Part shown: piece by piece, positions 1-5,220 of the stretch
Position numbering within the stretch: the first letter of the stretch is position 1
Layout of the letters: each line of letters begins with the position of its first letter
Assembly: GCA_019314005.1 (NCBI GenBank)
Contig: JAFDAE010000171.1
Coordinates: forward strand, 1-5,220
DNA from: Deltaproteobacteria bacterium
Lineage (GTDB): Bacteria > Desulfobacterota > Desulfobacteria > C00003060 > C00003106
DNA length: 5,220 bases
Direction: 5' to 3'
Translations under genes and position numbers: made by a program
Notes under the pieces: model-generated
Databases searched by the model: none
Seen by the model: only the letters and a program-made list of their open reading frames with translations
Told to the model about the DNA's origin: nothing

Positions 1-90
1 TTCCCTCATGCAAAAATTCGGCATGAACGTTTTCTTGGATTCAGCAAATCGCTCATTGCAGTGAAAAATTCAGATCAGAACGAAGGCTAA
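1..90 (+). CDS. C-terminal end of an unidentified upstream protein (partial)
   Basis: An open frame enters from the left edge and ends at TAA 88-90, giving 29 residues that finish ...FLGFSKSLIAVKNSDQNEG. The tail is too short to assign a family. The stretch GFSKSLIAVK loosely resembles the last strand of class I methyltransferases or some glycosyltransferases found in polysaccharide clusters, but that is only an impression. The stop lies 6 bases before the TTG start of the next gene and in the same frame. Such tight spacing suggests cotranscription and possibly translational coupling with the glycosyltransferase that follows. The frame could also be open by chance over this short distance, so confidence is moderate. 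Confidence 0.5.
   Translation, partial: FPHAKIRHERFLGFSKSLIAVKNSDQNEG
82..86 (+). promoter_or_regulatory. Weak ribosome-binding site (GAAGG) supporting a TTG start
   Basis: GAAGG lies 10 bases upstream of TTG 97 and overlaps the end of the preceding reading frame. An in-frame TAA at 88-90 prevents any start further upstream. The first in-frame ATG (codon 48) would remove the conserved N-terminal strand and the Thr of the active site, so TTG 97 is the best start. Confidence 0.5.
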
Positions 91-96
91 TATATT

Positions 97-870
97 TTGC
101 ATAATATTCTTCCACGAGTTAATATCCTGGGTGTAGGGATCAATGCCATCAGTCTCGCGAAAACAGTTAGGCAGATAGCCTCATGGGTAGATAACGGATC
201 ACGCCATTATGTGAATATCTGCACAGTACATACGGTTATGGAGTGCCATCGTAATCCTCAATTACGCGAGATCGTAAATCGAAGCGGTATGTCAACCCCG
301 GATGGTATGCCACTCGTCTGGTTGTGTCGTTATCTTGGACATAAGGAGGTAACCAGGGTCTATGGCCCGGACTTGATGCTGGCCTTTTGTAAACATTCTG
401 TGGCAAGGGGATATCGACATTTCTTTTATGGCGGGGCGCCAGGTATCGCAAAAGAATTGGCAAAGAAACTGGAACAACGTTATCCTGGTTTGCGTGTGGC
501 CGGTACTCATTCTCCACCTTTCCGGCCGGTTGGTGAAATGGAAGAATCCAGCGTGATAGAGGGTATCAAATCTACCAATCCTGACGTGGTTGGGGTGGGG
601 TTGGGAACACCAAAGCAGGATTTCTGGGTGGCACAACATCGTCATTTACTAAATGCGCCAATCCTTGTGGGTGTTGGGGCCGCGTTTGATTTTCTCACAG
701 GAAGTATTCCCCAAGCTCCTGGCTGGATGCGGCATTGTGGACTGGAATGGCTATTCCGTTTGATGAAGGAACCTCGGCGGCTGGCCTACCGATACTTGAT
801 ATACAATCCTCTCTTTTTGATGCTTGTGTTTATGCAACTTAGTAGATTGCGCCGATACTCAATTTCTTAA
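97..870 (+). CDS. WecG/TagA/CpsF-family glycosyltransferase (GT26)
   Basis: This 257-residue protein belongs to the family that transfers a sugar, such as ManNAc or ManNAcA, from a UDP-sugar to a polyprenyl-diphosphate-linked primer on the cytoplasmic face of the inner membrane. It is a step in teichoic acid, enterobacterial common antigen or capsule assembly. Visible hallmarks are the N-terminal strand VNILGVGINAIS (8-19), Thr43 and Asp69 (in STPDGMPLV), which match the catalytic Thr/Asp region of TagA, FFYGGAPG (109-116), the signature VGVGLGTPKQDFW (165-177), and GVGAAFDFLTGSIPQAPGWM (192-211). The C-terminal tail GLEWLFRLMKEPRRLAYRYL, with its arginines and a following hydrophobic stretch (about 234-248), matches the family's membrane-docking appendage. 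Length is normal for the family. The start is TTG. It lies 33 bases upstream of a polyprenyl sugar-phosphate transferase, which would make its acceptor. The exact sugar cannot be read from sequence. Confidence 0.93.
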   Translation: MHNILPRVNILGVGINAISLAKTVRQIASWVDNGSRHYVNICTVHTVMECHRNPQLREIVNRSGMSTPDGMPLVWLCRYLGHKEVTRVYGPDLMLAFCKHSVARGYRHFFYGGAPGIAKELAKKLEQRYPGLRVAGTHSPPFRPVGEMEESSVIEGIKSTNPDVVGVGLGTPKQDFWVAQHRHLLNAPILVGVGAAFDFLTGSIPQAPGWMRHCGLEWLFRLMKEPRRLAYRYLIYNPLFLMLVFMQLSRLRRYSIS

Positions 871-906
871 AGTCGAACCTTCTCAATGTGGAGGGAATAA
901 ACAATG
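871..906 (+). repeat. 36-nt direct repeat, copy 1, overlapping a start site
   Basis: This copy fills the gap between the two glycosylation genes and ends on the ATG of the second. It contains the Shine-Dalgarno sequence. It matches 1187-1222 without gaps at 31 of 36 positions, with the core CTCAATGTGGAGG identical. Similarity stops at both edges. Read in the frame used by the internal copy, it would give KSNLLNVEGINN against ESSLLNVEEIKN, including two synonymous codon differences (TCG/TCA, CTT/CTC). Confidence 0.8.
890..895 (+). promoter_or_regulatory. Ribosome-binding site GGAGGG
   Basis: GGAGGG lies 8 bases before ATG 904 and is a strong Shine-Dalgarno match at good spacing, which fixes the start of the phosphotransferase gene. 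It is part of the 36-nt repeat. Confidence 0.8.
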
Positions 907-2370
907 AACAGAACACTTGAAACCACGGCTTCAGGCCGCCCTATGCCTCAATACGGCATGCTGCATAGGGTGAAGCGAAGGGTGTATGATCTAATTCTCC
1001 AGTTAATCTATCCTTTGGCTGATTTTGCGACAATAGTCTTTGCAATTATGGCCTCATATAATGTTTACCGTATCTTGGAAATTGGGGAACACGTTTACTA
1101 TCAAAGAATTTATATTATTCCAGTAAGCATGTTGGCTAGTTTTGCCACGGTAATTATTCTGTTGATCTTTGGAGCATACAAAAGAGAGTCAAGCCTCCTC
1201 AATGTGGAGGAAATAAAAAATGTTGTTAAAGGGATCAGCCTCAGCTTTCTTTTATTTGCGTTAATATTGGTCTTTGGAAGATTTGCCCTGTCAAGATATG
1301 TGCTGGTTTTTTCATATGTTGCTTCTATAGCATTGGTTGTAATTGAACGGACTGCTTTTTACCACATTTTTCCATTAACAAAGGCCATAAAAGGACTACA
1401 TAAAAGAGTTATTATCTATGGGGCCGGCGAGCTGGGCCAGGCCCTGTTCCGGTCAATAGCCAATTCTCCTAAGCTGGGAATTATTCCAATCGGTTTTATT
1501 GATGACGACCCGGATAAGTCTGACATTGTCGCCCAATCAAGTAGCTTTGGCAATTCATCATTTAATCTTTCAGTCCTTGGCACCCGGAAAAATATTGGGC
1601 GATTAATAAAGGAACTTGAAATTGATGAGGTTTATGTTGCTATATCCAATATTGATAATGAAACCCTCACCGATATCTTGAATCTGCTCAAAGTGAAAAA
1701 TATTAAGACATCCTTTGTTCCCAATCTATACAAAGTGTTTGTTCATAAGGTCAACATTCGACAAATAGGACAAATACCTATTGTCCAGGAAGAAGCTGAA
1801 GAACTTAAAAGCAGTTACCTATATATCAAGAGGTATATGGATTTGTTCCTGGCCACGGCATCTTTATGTTTGTTGTGGCCTCTAATTGCCATCGTCTCAT
1901 TGGCAATCAAGATAGATTCAAAGGGACCGGTGTTTTTTAAGCAGAAGCGGGCAGGACGGGATGGTAAACTTTTTGAGATGTATAAATTCCGATCAATGTT
2001 TGCGGACACAGATCCTTATACAGTAAACCCGATGGATCACAATGATCCTCGAATTACAGGGGTAGGCAAGTTTTTGAGAAAAACAAGTCTTGATGAGCTG
2101 CCGCAGATCATCAATGTCTTAAAGGGAGAGATGTCCTTTGTCGGCCCCAGACCGGAGATGCCGTTTATTGTAGAGGAATACAACGAGATTCATAAAGAAC
2201 GGCTGAAAGTTTTGCCAGGCATTACCGGCCTGTGGCAATTAAGCGGTGACCGGAAAAAGCCTATCCATGAAAACATGGATTATGATCTGTACTACATAAG
2301 GAATGTTTCGTTTTTCCTTGACGTGGCTATTCTGATTGAAACCCTAATCTTTGCTCTGAGGGGGATATAG
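904..2370 (+). CDS. Polyprenyl-phosphate sugar-1-phosphate transferase (large-PGT, exopolysaccharide initiating enzyme)
   Basis: This 488-residue integral membrane enzyme should transfer a sugar-1-phosphate from a UDP-sugar to undecaprenyl phosphate, the first committed step of repeat-unit assembly for exopolysaccharide, capsule or O-antigen. Four hydrophobic segments (about 37-57, 69-90, 110-127, 131-148) form the N-terminal membrane region. A Rossmann-like CoA-binding-type domain follows (about 168-290, with VIIYGAGELGQALF at 169-182 and GFIDDDPDK at 197-205). The catalytic bacterial sugar transferase domain begins at SYLYIKRYMDLFLA (304-317). It shows the Pro-kinked re-entrant helix (about 311-336, Pro326), GPVFFKQKRAGRDGKLFEMY (341-360), KFRSM, the Asp397-Glu398 dyad in TSLDELPQIINVLKGEMS (394-411), VGPRPE (413-418), and PGITGLWQLSG (438-448). 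Length fits WbaP/EPS-type large PGTs. The donor sugar (Glc, Gal or another) is not predictable here. It follows a WecG-type transferase by 33 bases, probably in one operon. Confidence 0.95.
   Translation: MNRTLETTASGRPMPQYGMLHRVKRRVYDLILQLIYPLADFATIVFAIMASYNVYRILEIGEHVYYQRIYIIPVSMLASFATVIILLIFGAYKRESSLLNVEEIKNVVKGISLSFLLFALILVFGRFALSRYVLVFSYVASIALVVIERTAFYHIFPLTKAIKGLHKRVIIYGAGELGQALFRSIANSPKLGIIPIGFIDDDPDKSDIVAQSSSFGNSSFNLSVLGTRKNIGRLIKELEIDEVYVAISNIDNETLTDILNLLKVKNIKTSFVPNLYKVFVHKVNIRQIGQIPIVQEEAEELKSSYLYIKRYMDLFLATASLCLLWPLIAIVSLAIKIDSKGPVFFKQKRAGRDGKLFEMYKFRSMFADTDPYTVNPMDHNDPRITGVGKFLRKTSLDELPQIINVLKGEMSFVGPRPEMPFIVEEYNEIHKERLKVLPGITGLWQLSGDRKKPIHENMDYDLYYIRNVSFFLDVAILIETLIFALRGI
1187..1222 (+). 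repeat. 36-nt direct repeat, copy 2, inside the phosphotransferase gene
   Basis: This is the internal partner of 871-906, exactly 316 bases downstream. It encodes SSLLNVEEIKN (96-106) in the loop between predicted membrane segments 2 and 3. It also carries an out-of-frame GGAGG followed by ATG at 1220-1222, which would open a peptide of only 14 codons. The offset of 316 is not a multiple of 3, so the two ATGs lie in different frames. Confidence 0.8.
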
Positions 2371-2426
2371 AGCGTTTTAACGACCCCAACCTTTTTACCC
2401 ATTTTTCCGTGATGCTGCATCAGGCT

Positions 2427-2567
2427 TCAAATCTTGGCACGCAGTGAAGCGTCAGCGCTATCCTCAAATCCTCCGGTTAAAATCCTCGCCATCCTTGCCT
2501 GACAAAAAATGTCACGCTTTGAAAAGGTCTCAATCAAACTCGCAGCCAAGCAGGAAAGATTGCTCAA
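2427..2567 (-). other. Small minus-strand open frame, possible fragment of a dispersed intergenic repeat
   Basis: From TTG 2567 the minus strand is open for 46 codons to TGA at 2427-2429, with an internal ATG at 2492 and the local sequence ARMARILTGGFEDSADASLR. The same frame continues past the stop with SLMQHHGKMGKKVGVVKT up to the end of the upstream gene. A GGAAG lies 10 bases before the TTG. I recognise no protein family. The single stop, the overlap with the aspS promoter region and the many small inverted repeats fit a decayed or repeated element better than a working gene. It may simply be a chance frame. Confidence 0.2.
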
Positions 2568-2573
2568 ATTTTA

Positions 2574-2602
2574 TTGACTTCCGTACCCCTTTGCGTTAGA
2601 AA
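2574..2602 (+). promoter_or_regulatory. Candidate sigma70-type promoter for aspS
   Basis: TTGACT at 2574-2579 and TAGAAA at 2597-2602 are separated by 17 bases. The -35 matches consensus at 5 of 6 positions and the -10 at 4 of 6. Transcription would begin near 2609, leaving a leader of about 98 bases before aspS. The promoter sits where composition turns AT-rich. Confidence 0.45.
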
Positions 2603-2628
2603 ATAATGTTTTGTTTTGTGATTAGCTT

Positions 2629-2637
2629 TGATATGTT
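2629..2637 (+). promoter_or_regulatory. Alternative extended -10 element upstream of aspS
   Basis: TG-A-TATGTT forms an extended -10 motif about 70 bases before aspS, with only a poor -35 upstream (TTTTGT, 2609-2614). It could be a second start point or a chance AT-rich match. Confidence 0.25.
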
Positions 2638-2689
2638 ATCCAAATTACTCTTACCTATTATTCTTGCTGTTTTTGAAAGGACGACCCTT

Positions 2690-2693
2690 GGAG
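2690..2693 (+). promoter_or_regulatory. Ribosome-binding site GGAG for aspS, long spacing
   Basis: GGAG ends 13 bases before ATG 2707 and 16 before the adjacent in-frame ATG 2710. Both spacings are longer than ideal, and the interval includes a run of seven A. The shorter spacing favours 2707, although starting at 2710 would give the usual M-K-P N-terminus. Confidence 0.45.
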
Positions 2694-2706
2694 TCGAATT
2701 AAAAAA

Positions 2707-4473
2707 ATGATGAAACCAACCCATCACTGTAATGAGTTGAGCGCGGCCGATTTAGGCTCTGAAGTAGTCCTTGCCGGTTGGGTTCAACGCCGCCGGGATC
2801 ATGGAGGTCTTATCTTTGTTGATCTGAGAGACCGGGAAGGGCTTACCCAAATTGTGTTTAATCCCGAAGTTGACAAAGATATTCACCAGCAGGCCCATAT
2901 GATCCGCAACGAATTTGTTCTGTGCGTCCGCGGCAAAGTGGAGCAAAGGCCCGAAGGGATGGTTAATCCAAACTTAAAGACCGGTGAGATTGAGGTATTG
3001 GTTTCAGAGTTGGAGATACTAAATAAAGCAAAAACTCCCCCCTTTGTGATAGAAGATAGAACAGAGGTGTCTGAAAATATAAGGTTGCGTTATCGCTATC
3101 TCGATTTACGCCGTCCAGAGCTTCAAAAAAGTTTCGTTCTCAGGCACCGGGCTGCTGCTCTCATACGCAACTATTTAAATAATCATGGTTTTATCGATAT
3201 TGAAACCCCCATGCTCACCCGGAGCACGCCGGAAGGGGCTCGTGACTACCTGGTTCCAAGCAGAGTCAATCCCGGAGACTTCTATGCCCTTCCCCAGTCT
3301 CCCCAGCTATTTAAACAGCTTCTGATGATAGGAGGAATGAACCGTTATTATCAGATAGTAAGGTGTTTTAGGGATGAAGACCTCCGGGCCGACCGTCAGC
3401 CTGAATTTACTCAAATAGACGTTGAGATGTCTTTTGTGGACGAAGACGATATCATGACAATCTCTGAAGGGCTGTTGGAGTCACTTTTTAAGGAACTTCT
3501 CAATATATCCGTTAAGCGGCCTTTCAGACGACTTACCTATCAGGAAGCCACAGACAGATACGGACTGGATAAACCTGATCTCCGTTTTGATTTGGAGCTG
3601 AAAGATGTCTCCGACATTGTAGAAGGTTCTCAATTCAAACTCTTTGCCGGCTGTGTTAAAAAAGGTGGTAGGGTCAAAGCGATCAACGCCAAGGGATGCA
3701 TCGATTTTTCAAGAAAAGAGATAGACGACCTTACCAAATTTGTTGCGGTTTACAGGGCAAAGGGGCTTGCCTGGATAAAGATCAAACAGGATGAGTGGCA
3801 GTCGCCCATTGCAAAATTCTTTAGTGAAGCGGAAAAACAAGCCCTCTCCGAGCGGCTGCATATAGAACCGGGAGATCTAATCTTTTTTGTCGCAGACGAT
3901 ATTAAAGTGGTCAACGAGGCACTTGGCCAACTTAGAAACCATCTTGGACACAAATTAAATCTTGTCGACAACAACAGGTTTGAATTTTGCTGGGTGACAC
4001 ATTTCCCACTGTTGGAGTACGATGAAGAGGAAAAACGGAATGTGGCCCTGCATCACCCCTTTACCGCACCTCTTATCGAAGATATTGATCTTTTAGAAAA
4101 AGATCCGCTTGCTGTCTGTTCACGGGCGTATGACATAGTGTTAAACGGATCGGAAATAGGCGGCGGCAGCATACGTATTCATCAAAGAGAGGTCCAGGAA
4201 CGCGTCTTTAAGGCTCTAAATATAGACCGGGAAACATACGAAAGTAAATTTGGCTTTTTGGTTGAGGCCCTTGAATACGGCGCCCCACCGCATGGAGGAA
4301 TTGCCTTTGGATTTGACCGCCTGGTCATGATATTGTGCAATAAGGAATCGATCAGGGATGTAATAGCTTTTCCAAAGACACAAAAGGCGACCTGTCTCTT
4401 GACAGGTGCACCGGAAAAGGTGGCCAAGGCTCAACTGGAAGAATTGTCTCTGAAGACGAAGATAATCAAATAG
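2707..4473 (+). CDS. aspS: Aspartyl-tRNA synthetase, bacterial type, predicted non-discriminating
   Basis: This cytoplasmic class II enzyme activates Asp with ATP and charges tRNA-Asp. The 588-residue length is typical of bacterial AspRS. Domains in order are the OB-fold anticodon-binding domain (about 1-110, with [20 protein letters not shown]), the first part of the catalytic core with motif 1 ([20 protein letters not shown], 160-179) and motif 2 ([18 protein letters not shown], 221-238), the bacterial GAD insertion (about 300-420), and the remaining core with [12 protein letters not shown] (481-492) and motif 3 (GIAFGFDRL, 531-539; Arg538). QSPQLFKQ (197-204) is also intact. His32 and Gly84, in RRRDHGG and RPEG, correspond to the His/Gly pair of Pseudomonas aeruginosa AspRS linked to dual recognition of tRNA-Asp and tRNA-Asn; the E. 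coli discriminating enzyme has Leu at the first position. Asp-tRNA-Asn would then need GatCAB. The gene appears to be transcribed alone. The first two codons are both ATG. Confidence 0.98.
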   Translation: MMKPTHHCNELSAADLGSEVVLAGWVQRRRDHGGLIFVDLRDREGLTQIVFNPEVDKDIHQQAHMIRNEFVLCVRGKVEQRPEGMVNPNLKTGEIEVLVSELEILNKAKTPPFVIEDRTEVSENIRLRYRYLDLRRPELQKSFVLRHRAAALIRNYLNNHGFIDIETPMLTRSTPEGARDYLVPSRVNPGDFYALPQSPQLFKQLLMIGGMNRYYQIVRCFRDEDLRADRQPEFTQIDVEMSFVDEDDIMTISEGLLESLFKELLNISVKRPFRRLTYQEATDRYGLDKPDLRFDLELKDVSDIVEGSQFKLFAGCVKKGGRVKAINAKGCIDFSRKEIDDLTKFVAVYRAKGLAWIKIKQDEWQSPIAKFFSEAEKQALSERLHIEPGDLIFFVADDIKVVNEALGQLRNHLGHKLNLVDNNRFEFCWVTHFPLLEYDEEEKRNVALHHPFTAPLIEDIDLLEKDPLAVCSRAYDIVLNGSEIGGGSIRIHQREVQERVFKALNIDRETYESKFGFLVEALEYGAPPHGGIAFGFDRLVMILCNKESIRDVIAFPKTQKATCLLTGAPEKVAKAQLEELSLKTKIIK

Positions 4474-4491
4474 GGTCCACCCAGACTCAGG

Positions 4492-4532
4492 GATTAGGGA
4501 ATTTTTATCAATTCCTAAATCTCAATTTCTAA
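4492..4532. repeat. Imperfect hairpin and short direct repeat downstream of aspS
   Basis: GATTAGGGAATT (4492-4503) can pair with AATTCCTAAATC (4510-4521), with one bulged base on each side and a 6-nt loop. Overlapping it, TCAATTCCTAA (4508-4518) recurs as TCAATTTCTAA (4522-4532), differing at one of 11 positions. The element is AT-rich and weaker than the terminator that follows it. It may help 3'-end processing or be neutral spacer. Confidence 0.3.
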
Positions 4533-4544
4533 GGAACTGTATAC

Positions 4545-4586
4545 ATAACACAAAAGGCAAGCCACATGGCTTGCCTTTTGTGTTAT
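4545..4586. terminator. Bidirectional intrinsic terminator between aspS and the cytochrome gene
   Basis: A 19-bp perfect stem (4545-4563 with 4568-4586) closes a 4-nt ACAT loop. The GC-rich core GGCAAGCC/GGCTTGCC is flanked by AAAA on the left and TTTT on the right, so each strand gives a core hairpin followed by a U-run. It lies 71 bases past the aspS stop and 20 bases past the stop of the convergent cytochrome gene, which is the expected place for a shared terminator. Confidence 0.92.
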
Positions 4587-4606
4587 TATATATTTATTTG
4601 CTAAAC

Positions 4607-5059
4607 TTACTTTTTAGGTGGTTTTGGATGACACTTGGTACATGAGGTAGGACCGGTAGCCTTTTTCGCCTTTTTCAGCTCCTTGTGACACCCCACGCAG
4701 TTTTCATGGATTGCCCAGTAATGGGACGCAATCTTCTGTTCCTTGGTTAGTGCTCCATCCTTTGGTTTCTTGGGTTTCTTGGGATCCGTGTGACATACGT
4801 CACATTTCTTTACTTCTTGACCCTCTTTCCATACGTTCTTGCCGTCTTTAAACTCGTGATGACAATCCGCACAGGCGATCTTGTAGTCAGCGGCATGTTT
4901 CTTGTGAGTGAAGTCCTTATGCAGCTTTTTATGTTTCTTATAAACCTTTGACTGCATTGTGAACGTGTCAGGCACATCAGATGCCATAACGCCCGAAACA
5001 ATAAACATGGTTCCGAGAACCAAAATACCGAGTGTTAACAATAAAGATCTCTTTTCCAT
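4607..5059 (-). CDS. Periplasmic tetraheme class III cytochrome (cytochrome c3 type)
   Basis: This 150-residue secreted electron carrier has a Sec signal peptide (basic MEKR, hydrophobic core about 5-23, likely cleavage at VMA26|S27), leaving about 124 residues, the usual size of cytochrome c3. Four CXXCH heme sites are present: CADCH 63-67, CDVCH 86-90, CVGCH 121-125, CTKCH 140-144. Additional His fit bis-His ligation: His52 and His55 in FTHKKH, His68 directly after the first heme site (CHH), and His118 in YWAIHE, equivalent to YHAMHD of Desulfovibrio c3. All four sites are CXXCH, whereas the classical Desulfovibrio protein has CXXXXCH at hemes 2 and 4. The mature protein is very Lys-rich (for example DPKKPKKPKDG 92-102 and the PPKK end), suiting docking to acidic partners. 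In this family such proteins shuttle electrons between hydrogenases or formate dehydrogenases and membrane complexes; the specific partner is not visible here. It has its own promoter and a very strong ribosome-binding site. Confidence 0.93.
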   Translation of the reverse strand: MEKRSLLLTLGILVLGTMFIVSGVMASDVPDTFTMQSKVYKKHKKLHKDFTHKKHAADYKIACADCHHEFKDGKNVWKEGQEVKKCDVCHTDPKKPKKPKDGALTKEQKIASHYWAIHENCVGCHKELKKAKKATGPTSCTKCHPKPPKK

Positions 5060-5068
5060 AAAATCGTT

Positions 5069-5079
5069 TCACCTCCTTT
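5069..5079 (-). promoter_or_regulatory. Full-length Shine-Dalgarno sequence for the cytochrome gene
   Basis: On the minus strand AAAGGAGGTGA lies 9 bases before the ATG at 5059. All 11 bases are complementary to the usual 3' end of bacterial 16S rRNA. This fixes the start codon and suggests high translation of the cytochrome. Confidence 0.9.
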
Positions 5080-5082
5080 CGT

Positions 5083-5100
5083 TTGATATGTAAACATCAA
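5083..5100. promoter_or_regulatory. Inverted repeat TTGAT-N8-ATCAA in the cytochrome leader
   Basis: TTGATATGTAAACATCAA is a 5-bp inverted repeat around an 8-base centre, lying between the predicted transcription start (near 5130) and the Shine-Dalgarno sequence. The half-sites resemble FNR/CRP-family half-sites, but the spacing (8 rather than 4) and the position downstream of the start do not fit activation. It could be a repressor operator, a small leader hairpin or chance. Confidence 0.3.
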
Positions 5101-5136
5101 TACGTTAATGGACTGGTTCCACTACAGAATGTCGTA

Positions 5137-5165
5137 CTCATAACAAGACAAATGCGCTATGTCAA
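5137..5165 (-). promoter_or_regulatory. Sigma70-type promoter of the cytochrome gene
   Basis: On the minus strand a perfect TTGACA (5165-5160) is followed, after a 17-base spacer, by TATGAG (5142-5137). TG at the extended -10 position precedes it (TG-T-TATGAG). The -10 matches consensus at 4 of 6 positions. Transcription would start near 5130, giving a leader of about 70 bases that contains the inverted repeat and the strong Shine-Dalgarno sequence. Confidence 0.7.
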
Positions 5166-5220
5166 GACGAAAACAGACTAAAACCAAGGTGACAAATGAG
5201 GCTGTTCAGGTGAGCAGACA

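Larger units (their letters stand above)
2371..2706. other. 336-base intergenic region between the polysaccharide locus and aspS
   Basis: No convincing gene is present. The left part (to about 2520) is mixed in composition. It has several short inverted repeats: GATGC/GCATC at 2411-2421, GCTTCA (2424-2429) with TGAAGC (2445-2450), TCAGGC (2420-2425) with GCCTGA (2497-2502), and TGACA-N5-TGTCA at 2500-2514. ATCCTY occurs four times between 2460 and 2496. No hairpin followed by a T-run is seen, so the end of the upstream transcript is not marked by a clear intrinsic terminator. The right part (about 2570-2706) is AT-rich and carries the candidate aspS promoters and leader. Confidence 0.6.

Noticed and set aside
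236..645. Two minus-strand open frames overlapping the WecG-type gene
   Set aside because: They lie fully inside a strongly conserved plus-strand gene, lack recognisable motifs and have no matching ribosome-binding context; they are shadows.
1220..1264. Internal ATG after GGAGG inside the phosphotransferase gene as a real gene start
   Set aside because: The frame closes after 14 codons and is out of frame with the main protein, so it is noted only as part of the repeat.
2509..2577. Plus-strand ORF of 22 codons (MSRFEKVSIKLAAKQERLL...) before aspS
   Set aside because: There is no Shine-Dalgarno sequence and no recognisable family, and its end overlaps the predicted -35 element.
3750..4434. 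Minus-strand open frames over the 3' half of aspS
   Set aside because: They overlap conserved AspRS coding sequence and their translations show no family features.
4810..5001. Second minus-strand frame within the cytochrome gene
   Set aside because: It is out of frame with the four CXXCH motifs and the signal peptide and has no start context of its own.
5083..5100. FNR binding site
   Set aside because: The half-sites resemble TTGAT/ATCAA, but the centre is 8 bases instead of 4 and the site lies downstream of the predicted transcription start; kept only as a generic inverted repeat.
5190..5220. Plus-strand GTG-started frame running off the right edge
   Set aside because: Only about 10 codons are visible, with no proper ribosome-binding site spacing; not supportable.
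1..5220. tRNA genes, CRISPR arrays or insertion-sequence ends
   Set aside because: No cloverleaf-like tRNA sequence, regularly spaced repeats or transposase-like protein was seen anywhere in the window.

Overview
The window looks like chromosomal DNA from a Desulfobacterota (deltaproteobacterial) anaerobe, probably a sulfate reducer or close relative. The main evidence is an exported tetraheme class III cytochrome (cytochrome c3 type) at the right end. It sits beside a bacterial-type aspartyl-tRNA synthetase and two polysaccharide-assembly enzymes. This placement comes from protein families and general composition, not from any database search.

Left part (1-2370, + strand) is the end of a surface-polysaccharide locus. 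It holds the last 29 codons of an unidentified gene, then a WecG/TagA/CpsF-family glycosyltransferase (97-870), then a large polyprenyl-phosphate sugar-1-phosphate transferase (904-2370). The gaps are only 6 and 33 bases, so the three are probably cotranscribed. The phosphotransferase would load the first sugar onto undecaprenyl phosphate at the inner membrane. The WecG-type enzyme would add a following sugar to that lipid-linked primer.

Middle part: a 336-base gap (2371-2706) separates this locus from aspS. Its left half has small inverted repeats, spaced ATCCTY hexamers and a 46-codon minus-strand open frame, and may be a degenerate or dispersed repeat. Its right half is AT-rich and carries candidate promoters for aspS. 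aspS (2707-4473) is complete. It carries the His and Gly in the anticodon-binding domain associated with non-discriminating AspRS, suggesting that it also charges tRNA-Asn with Asp for later amidation by GatCAB.

Right part: aspS and the minus-strand cytochrome gene (4607-5059) converge on a 19-bp perfect hairpin (4545-4586) with an A-tract on one side and a T-tract on the other, a textbook bidirectional terminator. The cytochrome gene has a good sigma70-type promoter (TTGACA, 17-bp spacer, TATGAG with extended -10), an inverted repeat in its leader, and a Shine-Dalgarno sequence fully complementary to the 16S rRNA 3' end. Together these suggest strong expression. I see no gene in 5166-5220.

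I found no previously undescribed multi-gene system. The most unusual signal is a 36-nt imperfect direct repeat (31/36 identical). One copy contains the ribosome-binding site and start codon of the phosphotransferase gene; the other lies inside the same gene, 316 bases downstream, where it encodes part of the protein in a different frame.
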